Source of the DNA: Rhodoblastus acidophilus
GTDB lineage: Bacteria; Pseudomonadota; Alphaproteobacteria; Rhizobiales; Beijerinckiaceae
Assembly (NCBI RefSeq): GCF_025961575.1
Contig: NZ_JAOQNX010000015.1
Coordinates: forward strand, 1-64,000
Length of the DNA stretch: 64,000 nucleotides
Reading direction: 5' to 3'
Below the pieces are notes generated by a model. The model was not told the origin of the DNA, did not search any database, and was given only the letters and a program-made list of their open reading frames with translations. Shown piece after piece: positions 33,087 through 42,589 of this stretch. Numbering within the stretch: position 1 is the stretch's first letter; the number at the start of each line of letters is the position of its first letter. The translations under genes were made by a program, and so were the position numbers.

Positions 33087-34034
33087 ATGAACACGACGGA
33101 AACCCGCGGCGCCGCGGACCGGCTGCTCGACAATCCCGGATTGACGGTCGAGCGTCTGCCGATGCTCACCATGATCTTCGACCGGCTGGCGCAATCCTGC
33201 GCCGAGGGCATCCGCCCCTATGCGCCGGCCGTGGTCTCCTGCTTCGTGAATTCGATCTCGACCGATCACGTCTGGGACGCGCTCGACGCCTATGACGGCA
33301 GCATCGCCGCCATCTTCTACTCGCCCGAGCTCGACGCGCGCATCCTGATCGGCCTCGACCGGCGCTGCATCTTCTCGCTGATGGAGGTGCTGCTCGGCGG
33401 CGACGCGCAGGAGGCTCCCTATGACGAGGATCGCGCCTTCTCGACGCTGGAGACGCGCGTCGCCCAGACCGTGTTCGAGATCGCCTCGGAGGCGCTGCGC
33501 TCCGCCTTCGGCCCGGTGATCGACACCACCTTCAGGCTGGAGCGGGTGGAAACGCGCATGGACTTCACCATCATGGGCCGGCGCAACGTGCTGGCGGTGA
33601 TCGCGAAAATCCTGATCCAGGCCATGGACATCGGCGGACAGATGTTCGTCGTCATTCCCCAGCCCGCGCTCACGCCGATCCGCCAGCAGCTTTCGCGAGA
33701 CCTGTCGAGCGACGGCTCGGCCAGCGACCCGCGCTGGCTGAAGATGATGCGCCAGGGCGTGCAGAAGGCGGAAGTCAAGGTGGTCGGCGTGCTCGACGAA
33801 TCCGAGGCGACGCTCGGCGAGATCTCCAACTGGAAGGTCGGCGACGTGCTGCCGCTCAAACCCAGCGCCCTCACCCAGGTGCGCTTCGACTGCAAGAACC
33901 AGCCGCTGTTCTGGTGCGAACTGGGGCAGGCCAAGGGGCTGTACACGTTGAAAATCGCGGACCGCGTCAATGTCGAGGAAATGCCGCTGGCGCAATTCCT
34001 CAAGACGACGGCGGTGACCGAGAATGCAAACTGA
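33087..34034 (+). CDS. fliM: Flagellar switch protein FliM
   Basis: A 315-residue FliM with the CheC-like middle domain and a C-terminal SpoA domain (WKVGDVLPLKPSALTQVRFDCKNQPLFWCELGQ). The N-terminal CheY-binding peptide of enteric FliM is not recognisable, as is common in rhizobia. It is part of the C ring with FliG and FliN. Confidence 0.92.
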   Translation: MNTTETRGAADRLLDNPGLTVERLPMLTMIFDRLAQSCAEGIRPYAPAVVSCFVNSISTDHVWDALDAYDGSIAAIFYSPELDARILIGLDRRCIFSLMEVLLGGDAQEAPYDEDRAFSTLETRVAQTVFEIASEALRSAFGPVIDTTFRLERVETRMDFTIMGRRNVLAVIAKILIQAMDIGGQMFVVIPQPALTPIRQQLSRDLSSDGSASDPRWLKMMRQGVQKAEVKVVGVLDESEATLGEISNWKVGDVLPLKPSALTQVRFDCKNQPLFWCELGQAKGLYTLKIADRVNVEEMPLAQFLKTTAVTENAN

Positions 34035-34061
34035 TTCAAGAAGCAAACGGCGAAACATTCC

Positions 34062-34394
34062 ATGACCGACACTGACGACTTCCAGCAGAGCACGATCGCC
34101 GAAACGCATCAGGGCATGGTCGACGACCTCAGCCGCCATGACACGATCCTGCGCATTCCCGTCACCGTGCAAGTGGTGCTCGGCTCGGCGAAAATGCCGG
34201 TCGCGCATCTGATGAAGCTTGGCCGCGGCGCCGTTGTGGCGCTCGACCAGCGCGTCGGCGAACCGGTCAATGTCGTCGTCAACGGCCGCATTGTCGCGCG
34301 CGGCGAAGTGGTCGTGGTCGACGAGGACAATTCACGCTTCGGCGTTTCCCTAACGGAGATTGTGGGCTCGGCGGATGCAGACGCCTTCAACTGA
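34062..34394 (+). CDS. fliN: Flagellar switch protein FliN
   Basis: A 110-residue SpoA-domain protein (LRIPVTVQVVLGSAKMPVAHLMKLGRGAVVALD). It forms the base of the C ring. Its 3' end overlaps the start of fliG by 20 bp. Confidence 0.95.
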   Translation: MTDTDDFQQSTIAETHQGMVDDLSRHDTILRIPVTVQVVLGSAKMPVAHLMKLGRGAVVALDQRVGEPVNVVVNGRIVARGEVVVVDEDNSRFGVSLTEIVGSADADAFN

Positions 34395-35436
34395 CGATTC
34401 CGGCCGCTATCCGACGCCGCACCGGGCGAGCGGAGTCGCGCGCCCGCTGTTCGGCGCCGAGAAGGTCGCCGCGCTGCTGCTCGCCATGGACAAACAGGTG
34501 GCGGGGCGCCTGCTCAAGCGCTTCGATCCGCTCGAACTGCGCCAGGTCACGCGCGCGGCCGCCGAACTCGGCTCGGTCAATCCCGCGACCATCGAACATC
34601 TGATCGCGGATTTCACCGAACAGTTCACCGCCGGCGCCGAGCTTCTGGGGTCGGCGGGCGAAGCCGAAAGCCTGCTCGCGGGCGCCCTGCCCGAGGACCA
34701 GGCGGCGGAAATCCTCTCCGACGTGCTCGGCAATTCCAACAAGGCGATGTGGGACCGCCTGTCCGCGGCGCCCGAAGCCGCGCTCGCCGCCTATCTGCAA
34801 AAGGAGCACCCGCAGACCTTCGCCTTCGTGCTGTCCAAACTGTCGTCGGGCGCCGCCGCGAAGGTGATGGCGCTGACCCCGCGCGAGATGCGCAACAGCC
34901 TGATGAAGCGCATGCTGTCGCCGCGTCCGGTGATGGACCCGATGATGCGCCTGCTCGAGCGCACCATGCACGAGGACCTGCTGCTCAATGTCGCGCGCAA
35001 CACCGGCGGCGACACCCATTCCAAGATCGCCGACATCATCAACAAAATGGAGCGTGACCAGATCGACGACGTGCTCAACGCGCTCGCCGAGGACCGGCCC
35101 AAGGACGCGGAAACCCTGCGCGGCCTGCTGTTCACCTTCGAGGACATCGCCAAGCTGTCGCAGAAGGCGCGCACCGCCGTGTTCGACAAGGCGCCCGCCG
35201 ACCGCGTGGTGCTCGCGCTCAAGGGCACGGATGCGACGTTCCGCGAGATGATCCTGTCCTCGATGGGCGCGCGCGCCCGGCGCATGGTGGAAAGCGAACT
35301 CAATGGCGGCGGCCCGGCGCAACAGCGCGACGTGCTCAAGGCCCGCCGCGCCATCGCCGACATGGTTCTGGAAATGGCCGAGCGCAACGAGATCGAGATC
35401 AATTCCAGCGGCGAAAGCGACGCCGTGTTTGAGTAA
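34375..35436 (+). CDS. fliG: Flagellar switch protein FliG
   Basis: A 353-residue FliG with all three domains. The N-terminal part binds FliF, the middle contains KEHPQTFAFVLSKL, and the C-terminal torque helix includes AVFDKAPADRVVLALKGTD and SSMGARARRMVESEL with the charged residues that face MotA. The ATG at 34375 lies within fliN and has only a weak ribosome binding site, so expression probably depends on coupling. Confidence 0.96.
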   Translation: MQTPSTDDSGRYPTPHRASGVARPLFGAEKVAALLLAMDKQVAGRLLKRFDPLELRQVTRAAAELGSVNPATIEHLIADFTEQFTAGAELLGSAGEAESLLAGALPEDQAAEILSDVLGNSNKAMWDRLSAAPEAALAAYLQKEHPQTFAFVLSKLSSGAAAKVMALTPREMRNSLMKRMLSPRPVMDPMMRLLERTMHEDLLLNVARNTGGDTHSKIADIINKMERDQIDDVLNALAEDRPKDAETLRGLLFTFEDIAKLSQKARTAVFDKAPADRVVLALKGTDATFREMILSSMGARARRMVESELNGGGPAQQRDVLKARRAIADMVLEMAERNEIEINSSGESDAVFE

Positions 35437-35441
35437 GCGCG

Positions 35442-36521
35442 ATGTCAGACGCGCCCGACAAGGAAAGCCAGACAGAAGAACCGACGGAAAAGCGCATCAG
35501 CGATTCCATCGAGCAGGGCAACACGCCGCATTCGCGTGAAGTGACCTTGTTCGCGGGCCTGCTCGCCAGCCTGCTGTTCTTCACCTTCTTCCTGCGCTCG
35601 GGCGCCGGACCGCTGATCGCCGCGCTGCAAAATCTGCTCGACCAGAGCGGCCAATACCAGGTCGGCGCCGGCCGCAACGCCTTGCACCTGCTCAACGCCT
35701 GCATGCAGGTCGCCGGATTGTTCCTGCTGCCGGCGGTGATCCTCATCATCGCCATGGCGCTGGTCTCGACCTTCGGCCAGAACGTCCCGCGCATCTCGCC
35801 GCAGCGCCTGGCGCCGAAATGGAACCGCGTCTCGCCGATCGCCGGCTGGTCGCGGGTGTTTTCGTTTCGCGGCCTCACGGAACTGCTGAAGAGCGTCCTG
35901 AAACTGCTCGTCGTCGGCGTCATCGCCTTCGTGCTGCTGAAGGCCGAGATCGGCGGCGCCATCGCCACCATCCAGTCCGACCCCGCCGGCCTCGGCGATC
36001 GCCTGCTCGGCCTGGCGCGCAAGCTGCTCGGCGGCGTCACGCTCGCCATTTTCGTCCTCGCCGCCGCCGATCTGGTGTGGACGCGCATCCACTGGCGGCG
36101 CGACCTGCGCATGAGCCGCCAGGACGTGAAGGACGAAATGAAGCAGTTGCAGGGCGACCCGATGGTGAAGGCGCGGCAGCGCTCGGTCGCCATGGAGCGC
36201 TCGCGCAAGCGCATGATGGCGGCGGTGCCCACGGCGACCATGGTGATCGCCAATCCCACCCATTACGCCATCGCGTTACGCTACGTGCGCGAGGAAGGCG
36301 GCGCGCCGAAAGTCGTCGCCAAGGGGCAGGACCTGATCGCGCTCAAGATTCGCGAAATTGCTGAAAAACATGAAATTCCAGTTATTGAAGACAAGGCTCT
36401 CGCAAGGTCCATGTACGACCGTGTCGAAGTAGACATGATGATCCCTGCGGAATTCTACCGCGTCATTGCGGAATTGATTCACTTCCTCAACAGGACCGGC
36501 GCAGCGGCCCGAAAACAGTAA
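35442..36521 (+). CDS. flhB: Flagellar export gate protein FlhB
   Basis: A 359-residue FlhB with four membrane helices in the first 210 residues and the autocleavage motif NPTH at 271-274 (VIANPTHYAIALRY). It switches export from hook to filament proteins together with FliK. It follows fliG after 5 bp. Confidence 0.97.
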   Translation: MSDAPDKESQTEEPTEKRISDSIEQGNTPHSREVTLFAGLLASLLFFTFFLRSGAGPLIAALQNLLDQSGQYQVGAGRNALHLLNACMQVAGLFLLPAVILIIAMALVSTFGQNVPRISPQRLAPKWNRVSPIAGWSRVFSFRGLTELLKSVLKLLVVGVIAFVLLKAEIGGAIATIQSDPAGLGDRLLGLARKLLGGVTLAIFVLAAADLVWTRIHWRRDLRMSRQDVKDEMKQLQGDPMVKARQRSVAMERSRKRMMAAVPTATMVIANPTHYAIALRYVREEGGAPKVVAKGQDLIALKIREIAEKHEIPVIEDKALARSMYDRVEVDMMIPAEFYRVIAELIHFLNRTGAAARKQ

Positions 36522-36531
36522 AGGCAAGCGT

Positions 36532-36954
36532 ATGAAGCCAACCCCCATCCCGCGCGCGTGCGAGCGAGCCCTCGCCGAAGCGCTCGCCGATGTGGCCACG
36601 GAACTGCGGCTGGTGAACGTCATCGACCTGATTGGCTATGTCCATGGCGAACGCACCGCCAATATTGAGGACCTCGTCCATTCCTCGGCCGAACTTTATT
36701 TCAAGCAGGGCGCGCTGCGCTATGCCTGCGCCGCCGAAGCCGACGTCAAATGGAATGCGCCGCCCAGCGTGTCGCTGGGCATGGAATTCCGTTGGCGCGG
36801 CGCCACCGCCTTCTTCCGGCTGCAACTCGACGGCGCCAGCGCGGCGATCGACATCCAGCATCTCGCGCTGGACACGCCGGGCGCGCCGGAGGATTTGCCG
36901 AAGCGCTTCGCCTCGGCGCTGGCTGATGCGCGGCTGCGGCCGCTGCGGCAGTGA
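36532..36954 (+). CDS. Unnamed protein downstream of flhB
   Basis: A 140-residue soluble protein. It has a helical N-terminal part (ACERALAEALADVATELRLVNVIDLIGYV), a middle HSSAELYFKQGALRYACAAEADVKW and a C-terminal beta-rich part (FRLQLDGASAAIDIQHLALD). It is placed ten bases after flhB as last gene of the motA unit. Family not recognised; a flagellar accessory function is inferred from position. Confidence 0.6.
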   Translation: MKPTPIPRACERALAEALADVATELRLVNVIDLIGYVHGERTANIEDLVHSSAELYFKQGALRYACAAEADVKWNAPPSVSLGMEFRWRGATAFFRLQLDGASAAIDIQHLALDTPGAPEDLPKRFASALADARLRPLRQ

Positions 36955-37013
36955 GAGGGCGGCGCAAGTCCGTACGATACGAGAACGCGCGCAGCCCGAT
37001 GTCGAAACCGCTC

Positions 37014-37065
37014 CATGTCGTCATGACCGGACTTGTCCCGGTCATCGACGCGGCGCCGCAGTGGG
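37014..37065. repeat. Dispersed palindromic repeat, family B
   Basis: This copy contains GACCGGACTTGTCCCGGTC, a hairpin, followed by GACGCGGCGCCGCAGTG. A second copy with GGCCGGGCGTCGTCCCGGCC and the same GGCGCCGCA end lies at 51.1 kb. Repeats like this are frequent in rhizobial intergenic regions. Confidence 0.7.
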
Positions 37066-37141
37066 CGCGGCCGCAGGATGATGACCTGTGGCTCGGCGTG
37101 GCATGACGTACTTTATTAATTTTGAGTGATTTAGATCGGCC

Positions 37142-37591
37142 TCAGCGCGGCGTCTCGTTGCGCGGCATGTAGGAAAAATCCTGAATCAAGACATCCTTGA
37201 CCACGCCATCGCCCAGCCGCGCATTGAGGGCGACGGCGAGCTTTTTCGTCAGCCCGTCCATGTCGTATTTTTCCAGATGGCGGAAATCGAGATGGGGGTC
37301 GCCATAGAGCGTGCGGAACGCCTCGTCCATCAGCACCGCGTCGGGGCTGATGGCGATTTTTTCCGCCTTGGAATCGAGCCCGTAGAGGAATTGCACCAGC
37401 ACATAGCCGAGCAGCGCGCCGTCGGCGATGACCGGCACGTTGATCACCTTGGACTTCCGGTATTCATAGGCGTGTTCCGCCGCTTCCGCCTTTTGCGGCG
37501 AGGCCTTGGCCTCCTGCCATTTCGACGCGGCGTTGCCGGCGAGCACCGCGATCGCGCTCGCCCACACCGCCAGGGCCAGCATCTTGATCAT
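37142..37591 (-). CDS. Membrane-anchored protein downstream of the flgN-like gene
   Basis: A 149-residue protein with an N-terminal membrane helix or signal anchor (MLALAVWASAIAVLAGNAA). A periplasmic part follows with the stretch VINVPVIADGALLGYVLVQFLYGLDS and the C-terminal end VVKDVLIQDFSYMP. The end recalls the FliL-like pattern of periplasmic basal-body proteins, but not strongly. It is third in the flgJ-like unit. Function unknown. Confidence 0.6.
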   Translation of the reverse strand: MIKMLALAVWASAIAVLAGNAASKWQEAKASPQKAEAAEHAYEYRKSKVINVPVIADGALLGYVLVQFLYGLDSKAEKIAISPDAVLMDEAFRTLYGDPHLDFRHLEKYDMDGLTKKLAVALNARLGDGVVKDVLIQDFSYMPRNETPR

Positions 37592-37609
37592 CGCATCCGC
37601 TCCCTTCGC

Positions 37610-37990
37610 TCAGACGCCTTCGCGCCCATAGGTCCCGTCGGACTCGGCCTCCTGCAGGGCGCGCGACACCAGAGCCGAGATTTCGTCCATCGCCCGCAAA
37701 TGATGGGCGAGGAACTGGCGGTTTTCCTCCAGCTTGCGCACGAGGCGCTCGACGCCGTCGTGTTCGAGCCGCTTGAGATCGCCTTGGGCGACATTGCGCA
37801 GGACGCGGTTGAGCTCCAGCAGCGCCTGATGCTTGCGCGTGTTGAACTCGGCGAGCTGCACGACGCGGTTCTCGCGCAGCAGCGCGGTCTCCTGATCGAT
37901 CACGGCCTCCACGCGGGCGATGACATCGGCGAAGGCGGCCTGGACATTGATCTGGCCAATGGCGTGACGGGGAAGGTTCGATGGTTTCAC
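37610..37990 (-). CDS. flgN: FlgN-like export chaperone
   Basis: A 126-residue, almost entirely helical protein with a long coiled coil (AAFADVIARVEAVIDQETALLRENRVVQLAEFNTRKHQ and further). Length, helix pattern and place next to a flgJ-like gene match FlgN, the chaperone for FlgK and FlgL. It starts with GTG three bases after the flgJ-like stop. Sequence conservation in this family is low, so the name is provisional. Confidence 0.6.
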   Translation of the reverse strand: MKPSNLPRHAIGQINVQAAFADVIARVEAVIDQETALLRENRVVQLAEFNTRKHQALLELNRVLRNVAQGDLKRLEHDGVERLVRKLEENRQFLAHHLRAMDEISALVSRALQEAESDGTYGREGV

Positions 37991-37993
37991 GGG

Positions 37994-38476
37994 CTAGATC
38001 TTCATCCTGGAATCGACGAACGGAGGGGCCGGCTGGATCTTGTTGACGGTCGAGGGCTGCAACAGGTCCTGATGCGTGGCGAACAGGCGGTCGGCGATGT
38101 GCAGCGATCCGGATTTCGCCACTTCCTCGGCGATCTTCTCCGACATCATCGAACGCCACACGTCGCCCGCCGTGCCGGAGCCGTAGACATCGGGAGCGTC
38201 CTTGGGCAGCATTTCCTCGATCATGCCCTTGAGCAGCACACTCTCCAGCCCCACCGCCGCCTTGCGTTCAGGAGTCATCGCCGGCGTGACGGTGGCGGCC
38301 GGATTGCGGTAAGCGTAGCTGCCGGTGTCGACGGGCGGCGCCGCCTGCCTCAGCGTCGCCGAAAACATCTCGGGCGCGGCGCCTGTTTCCAGGGCGCGGG
38401 AGGCGGCGGAGGCTTTTTGGGGATCGGCCGCGCGCGCCACGTCGACAATGAGATCGGATACCGGTGAAATCGCCAT
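37994..38476 (-). CDS. flgJ: FlgJ-like rod-binding protein without muramidase domain
   Basis: A 160-residue protein. After a low-complexity N-terminus (1-75) it has the rod-binding domain of FlgJ (LESVLLKGMIEEMLPKDAP, then GDVWRSMMSEKIAEEVAKSG). The C-terminal glucosaminidase of enteric FlgJ is missing, as usual in alphaproteobacteria. It would cap the growing rod. The start at 38476 fits the distance to the flagellar box (42 bp). Confidence 0.8.
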   Translation of the reverse strand: MAISPVSDLIVDVARAADPQKASAASRALETGAAPEMFSATLRQAAPPVDTGSYAYRNPAATVTPAMTPERKAAVGLESVLLKGMIEEMLPKDAPDVYGSGTAGDVWRSMMSEKIAEEVAKSGSLHIADRLFATHQDLLQPSTVNKIQPAPPFVDSRMKI

Positions 38477-38518
38477 TTCTTTTCGCGCGCCCTCGAACCT
38501 TGACCAAACTAGCGGCTT

Positions 38519-38533
38519 AAACTTACGGGAGGC
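38519..38533 (-). promoter_or_regulatory. Flagellar box before the flgJ-like gene
   Basis: The minus-strand sequence is GCCTCCCGTAAGTTT, 42 bp before the flgJ ATG. It overlaps the last codons of the fliJ-like gene. Confidence 0.65.
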
Positions 38534-38969
38534 TTGAGCGCAATTTTTGCTTTTGCGCGTTTTCTTCACGCGAACCGGCATCCACGCTTGAAAACGCTTT
38601 GGCCGCGAGACGCTCGCCGATCTCCAGCAACTCCAGCTTCTCGTCCTCGCGCGCGATCCGGCGCGCCGCCTCGTCGACGATCTTCTCCAGCGCCTTCTTC
38701 TGCGCCGTGCGCTTCATCAGCTGCGACTTCTGTTCCTTCTCCCGCTCATTCAGCTCGTGTTCGCGCCGCTGCGTCTGGATGAGGTGGCGGCAGGCGAGGC
38801 CGAGGATGAACGGATCGTCGCGCGCGCCGAGGATTTCGAAGACTTCGCGCCGCTCCGCCTCGATTTCGCTCTTCTTGCGCTGGATTTCGGCCAGCTCGGC
38901 CTCCTCCTTCTGGTGAAGCTGTTTCTTCACCTGCAGCAGGCGGTTGAGGCTTTTGTGTCTCTGTCGCAT
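38523..38969 (-). CDS. fliJ: FliJ-like coiled-coil export protein
   Basis: A 148-residue, highly charged coiled-coil protein (LLQVKKQLHQKEEAELAEIQ... REHELNEREKEQKSQLMKR). This is the layout of FliJ, which connects the FliI ring with FlhA. It follows fliR with a TGATG overlap. FliJ proteins are poorly conserved, so the assignment rests on architecture and position. Confidence 0.65.
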   Translation of the reverse strand: MRQRHKSLNRLLQVKKQLHQKEEAELAEIQRKKSEIEAERREVFEILGARDDPFILGLACRHLIQTQRREHELNEREKEQKSQLMKRTAQKKALEKIVDEAARRIAREDEKLELLEIGERLAAKAFSSVDAGSREENAQKQKLRSSLP

Positions 38970-39721
38970 CAGCTTCCCTTGACGGCCCAGTCGGCGAAAT
39001 CCGCCATGAAGGCGGGGATCATGGAATTGACGATGAAGTAGAGCAGGATCAGGCCGCCGGCGACCAGGAACGGACCGGAGATGAAATAGACCGGAACCTG
39101 CGGCGTCAGCCGGTTGAGCAGACCCACGGCGAAATTGGCGATCACGCCATAGACGATGAAAGGGCTGGTGACGCGCAGCGCCATGACGAAGGTGCGCGCC
39201 AGAGTGTCCGAATAAGAGGCCAAAGCCGCTTGCGGCCGCAGCACGGTCCCCACCGGCATCACCGAATAGGAGGCGACGAGGCCGCGAATCAGCTCCCAAT
39301 GCAGGCCCATGACGAAGATCAGGCAGATCGCGGTCACGCTCACCAGCACGCCGATTCCGGGCAGGGCTTCCGCCTCGTTGATCGGCGCGCCCAGCGGATT
39401 GCTCAGACCGATGTTCATCGAGGCCGACATCATCATGGTCTCGAGCGCGAGAAAGAACAGCCGCCCGAGCAAGCCGATAAAGCCGCCGATCATCAGCTCC
39501 GAGAAAATCGCGCCGACCAGCCCGGCGAGGCCGTTCAGCGCCAAGGGCTTGCCGCCGGTGAGCGCCGGCGCCAGCGCGAGCGTCAGCGTCAGCGCGATGA
39601 ACAATCTGACGCGCACGGGCGTGCGCGGGCTGGAAAATCCCGGCGCCGTCATCAGGCAGGCGCCGATCCGGCAGAACAGCACGAACACCGAAGCGAGCAT
39701 CTCCGGCGCGGTCTCGATCAC
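38969..39721 (-). CDS. fliR: Flagellar export gate protein FliR
   Basis: A 250-residue FliR with six membrane helices and the family stretches [27 protein letters not shown] and [29 protein letters not shown]. It completes the FliPQR gate. It starts with GTG overlapping the flhA stop (GTGA); the family length of about 250 supports this start. Confidence 0.95.
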   Translation of the reverse strand: MIETAPEMLASVFVLFCRIGACLMTAPGFSSPRTPVRVRLFIALTLTLALAPALTGGKPLALNGLAGLVGAIFSELMIGGFIGLLGRLFFLALETMMMSASMNIGLSNPLGAPINEAEALPGIGVLVSVTAICLIFVMGLHWELIRGLVASYSVMPVGTVLRPQAALASYSDTLARTFVMALRVTSPFIVYGVIANFAVGLLNRLTPQVPVYFISGPFLVAGGLILLYFIVNSMIPAFMADFADWAVKGS

Positions 39722-41808
39722 GAAATCGTCCCCAGCGACTTGATCTCGATGCCGCGCGCCAGCTCCAGATGCGACAGCACCGGCAGGGTGGCGAACAGCC
39801 GTTCGATGATCATGCGCACATAGGGGCGCGCTTCCGGCGCAGCCACCAGCGCGAATTGTTCGCCGGCGTCCATGAGCTTGCGAATGGCCTTGGACGCCTG
39901 TTCGCCGAATTCCTCGACAAGCCGCGGATCGATGTCGAATTCGACGACATCCCCCTTGGCGTCGCGCTTGAGACTCTGGTGGAACACCATGTCCCAGCGA
40001 TTGCCGAGCCGCAGGATTTTGAGCACCGTCCCCTGGGCGAGATCGCCGCAAATCTGCTGCGCCATGCGCACCCGCACATGTTCGGCGATCTGTTCGGCCC
40101 GACGCGCATGCGGCGCGATCTCGGCGATGGCTTCGAGGATGAGATGCAGGTTGCGGATCGAAATGCGCTCCTGCAACAGAAGTTTGAGCACAGCCTGCAA
40201 GCCCGAATAGGAAATCTGCGCCGGGCTGATCTCGTCGAGGAGACGCTTGTATTCGGGGCCGAGCCGGTCGAACAGCGCGCGCATGTCCTTGTAGGAGAGG
40301 AGTTGCCCGAGATTGTTGCGCAGCACTTCGGAGAGATGGGTGAGCAGTACCGACATATTGTCGATCGGGTTGAAGCCGAGCCGCTTCGCCTCGGGGACGA
40401 AAGCTTCGGCGATCGACCAGGCGCGCATGCCGAAGGCGGGCTCGCGCACCTCCTCGCCGGGCGTGTCGGGGCGACGGCCGTCGCCGCTGATCACCAGGAA
40501 TTCGCCGATGCGCACCTCCTGCGAGGCCACCACCGCGCCGTGAATCTTGATCTGATAGCTTTTCGGCGGCGCAGTGAGCGAATCCGAAACCTTGATTTCG
40601 GGCACGACAAATCCGTATTGCATGGCGAATTTGCGCCGCATCCGCGCCACACGCGTGGACAGCTCGTTTTGCGACAGCAGCAGGCGGGCGGCGAGCTGTT
40701 TTCCCAGCACCAATTCGATCTCGTGGGTGCGCAGCGATTCCTTGACCGAATTCTTCGCCTCAGCGGCGGCCGCCTCCTCCTGGGCGCGCGCCAGCGCTTC
40801 GTGCGCCGCGCGCTCCTTGGCGAGTTTTTCCGGGATGGTCTTGCCGAGATAGGCGAGCGCGCCCGCGAGCGCCGCGAAGGGCAGGAAGGGCAGCATCGGC
40901 ATCAAGCCGAGGAAGAACAGCAGCGCCGCCGCCACCAGCATGGCGCGCGGATAATTGCCGAGCTGGTTGAGCACGGCCTTTTCGGTCGAACCGCGCGTGC
41001 CGCCCTTGGACACCAGCAGGCCCGCCGCGAGCGAGATGATCAGCGCCGGAATCTGCGACACCAGGCCATCGCCGACCGACAGTTTGGTATAAACGTCCGC
41101 CGCCGCGCCGACCTCGAGATTATGGCGGGTGACGCCGATGACGATGCCGCCGAACACATTGACCGCGAGAATGATCAGGCCGGCGATGGCGTCGCCGCGC
41201 ACGAATTTCGACGCGCCGTCCATCGCGCCGAAGAACGAGCTTTCCTCCTCGAGGTCGCGGCGGCGCTGCTGCGCCTCCTTCTCGTTGATCAGGCCGGCGG
41301 AGAGATCGGCGTCGATGGCCATCTGCTTGCCCGGAATGGCGTCAAGTGTGAAGCGCGCGCCGACTTCGGCGATGCGCGACGCGCCCTTGGTGATGACCAT
41401 GAAATTGATGGTGATGAGGATGGTGAAGACGACAAGGCCGATGACGAAATCGCCGCCCATCATCAGCTTGGCGAAGCCGCCGATGATATAGCCGGCTGCG
41501 TTCACGCCATGGGCGCCGTCGGCGAGAATCAGGCGTGTCGTCGCAATGTTGAGCGACAGCCGCAACATGGTGGAGACCAGCAGGATGGTCGGGAACGAGG
41601 TGAACTCGAGCGGCTTCTCGATCCACAGCGCCACCATGAGAATCAGCACGGACAGGGCGATGGAGAAGGCCAGGCCCATATCGATGAGGAAGGCGGGAAT
41701 TGGCAGGAAGAAGACGCAAAGAATGCAGATGATGGCCGCCGCGAAGGCGATATCGCGCCCGCCCTTCCCGGCGGGTTGAACCGGAGCGATCGCGGCTGCT
41801 TGCGTCAT
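39718..41808 (-). CDS. flhA: Flagellar export gate protein FlhA
   Basis: A 696-residue FlhA with about eight N-terminal membrane helices, the FHIPEP-type signature region ([28 protein letters not shown]) and a large cytoplasmic domain that docks chaperone-substrate complexes. It leads flhA-fliR-fliJ. A flagellar box lies 41 bp upstream. Confidence 0.98.
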   Translation of the reverse strand: MTQAAAIAPVQPAGKGGRDIAFAAAIICILCVFFLPIPAFLIDMGLAFSIALSVLILMVALWIEKPLEFTSFPTILLVSTMLRLSLNIATTRLILADGAHGVNAAGYIIGGFAKLMMGGDFVIGLVVFTILITINFMVITKGASRIAEVGARFTLDAIPGKQMAIDADLSAGLINEKEAQQRRRDLEEESSFFGAMDGASKFVRGDAIAGLIILAVNVFGGIVIGVTRHNLEVGAAADVYTKLSVGDGLVSQIPALIISLAAGLLVSKGGTRGSTEKAVLNQLGNYPRAMLVAAALLFFLGLMPMLPFLPFAALAGALAYLGKTIPEKLAKERAAHEALARAQEEAAAAEAKNSVKESLRTHEIELVLGKQLAARLLLSQNELSTRVARMRRKFAMQYGFVVPEIKVSDSLTAPPKSYQIKIHGAVVASQEVRIGEFLVISGDGRRPDTPGEEVREPAFGMRAWSIAEAFVPEAKRLGFNPIDNMSVLLTHLSEVLRNNLGQLLSYKDMRALFDRLGPEYKRLLDEISPAQISYSGLQAVLKLLLQERISIRNLHLILEAIAEIAPHARRAEQIAEHVRVRMAQQICGDLAQGTVLKILRLGNRWDMVFHQSLKRDAKGDVVEFDIDPRLVEEFGEQASKAIRKLMDAGEQFALVAAPEARPYVRMIIERLFATLPVLSHLELARGIEIKSLGTIS

Positions 41809-41849
41809 GTCTCATCCTCGTTGAATCGGTGGACCGAAGATGGACGGGC

Positions 41850-41864
41850 AAGCTTGCGTCAAAC
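41850..41864 (-). promoter_or_regulatory. Flagellar box before flhA
   Basis: The minus-strand sequence is GTTTGACGCAAGCTT, 41 bp before the flhA ATG, in the 62-bp gap after fliQ. The right half is a perfect match. Confidence 0.65.
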
Positions 41865-41870
41865 TTCCGC

Positions 41871-42137
41871 TCAATAACCCTTCTCGACGCGTCCGTAGAC
41901 CTGTTCGGTGAAGGAGAAGACCTGCGCGCCGATCAGCGGGCCGCTGAGCGCCAGCGCCACCAGGACCACGACGATCTTCGGCACGAAGGTCAGCGTGGCT
42001 TCCTGGATTTGCGTGAGGGCCTGGAACAGCGCGATGGCGATGCCGATCACCATGGCCGCGCCGACGGCGGGGCCGGTCGCGACCAGCACCGTCCAGATGG
42101 ACGCGCGCAGCAGATCGAGGGCGTCAGCTTCGTTCAT
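41871..42137 (-). CDS. fliQ: Flagellar export gate protein FliQ
   Basis: An 88-residue protein with two membrane helices and the FliQ pattern (GPAVGAAMVIGIAIALFQALTQIQEATLTFVPKI). It is the last gene of the flgE unit, nine bases after flgD. Confidence 0.96.
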   Translation of the reverse strand: MNEADALDLLRASIWTVLVATGPAVGAAMVIGIAIALFQALTQIQEATLTFVPKIVVVLVALALSGPLIGAQVFSFTEQVYGRVEKGY

Positions 42138-42146
42138 GGCGTTCGA

Positions 42147-42566
42147 TCAGGAAATGGTGACGCCGGTTCCCAGCGTGACCGTCTGGCCGTTGGTCAGCGT
42201 GGCCGTCGAGCCGCTGGAGCTCACCGTGACGGAGGAAATGACGCCGCTGACCGAGCCGTCCGAAGACTGCACCGTGCGCCCGATCGCCGATTCCGCCTGG
42301 TTGATCATCGTGTTGTTCAGCAGCGAGGTGAGCGTGGTGTTGGTCTGCACCTGCTGCTCGACGGCCGAGAACGAGGCGAGTTGCGACAATTGCTGGGTCG
42401 GGTCCATCGGCGAGGTCGGATCCTGATATTTCAGCTCCGTCATCAGCAGTTGCAGGAACTGGTTGTAGTTCATCGTGCTTGAGGCGGCGGCTGTCGTCGC
42501 GGCGCTCGAGGTCGAACTGCTCGTTCCGGTCGTGTTGGTGGTGTTGGAAACGGCGGGTACGGTCAT
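42147..42566 (-). CDS. flgD: Hook assembly scaffold FlgD
   Basis: A 139-residue FlgD, short as in many rhizobia. It has a Thr/Ser-rich N-terminus and the conserved FLQLLMTELKYQDPTSPMDP and QLASFSAVEQQ. The C-terminal part is a short beta segment without the full tudor/Fn3 domains of longer FlgD proteins. It caps the growing hook. Confidence 0.93.
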   Translation of the reverse strand: MTVPAVSNTTNTTGTSSSTSSAATTAAASSTMNYNQFLQLLMTELKYQDPTSPMDPTQQLSQLASFSAVEQQVQTNTTLTSLLNNTMINQAESAIGRTVQSSDGSVSGVISSVTVSSSGSTATLTNGQTVTLGTGVTIS

Positions 42567-42589
42567 GGTGCGGGCTCCTCGACTGCGCT

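Noticed and set aside
32241-34208. A 655-codon open frame antisense to motA and fliM
   Set aside because: Both sense genes are unmistakable and the antisense product has no family features; the missing stop codons follow from the high GC content.
38523-39299. A longer 258-codon version of the FliJ-like gene
   Set aside because: The upstream 110 codons lie inside fliR and are its shadow; the TGATG overlap fixes the start at 38969.
39769-41877. A 702-codon open frame antisense to flhA
   Set aside because: Shadow of FlhA; composition is His/Arg/Asp-rich and shows no known domain.
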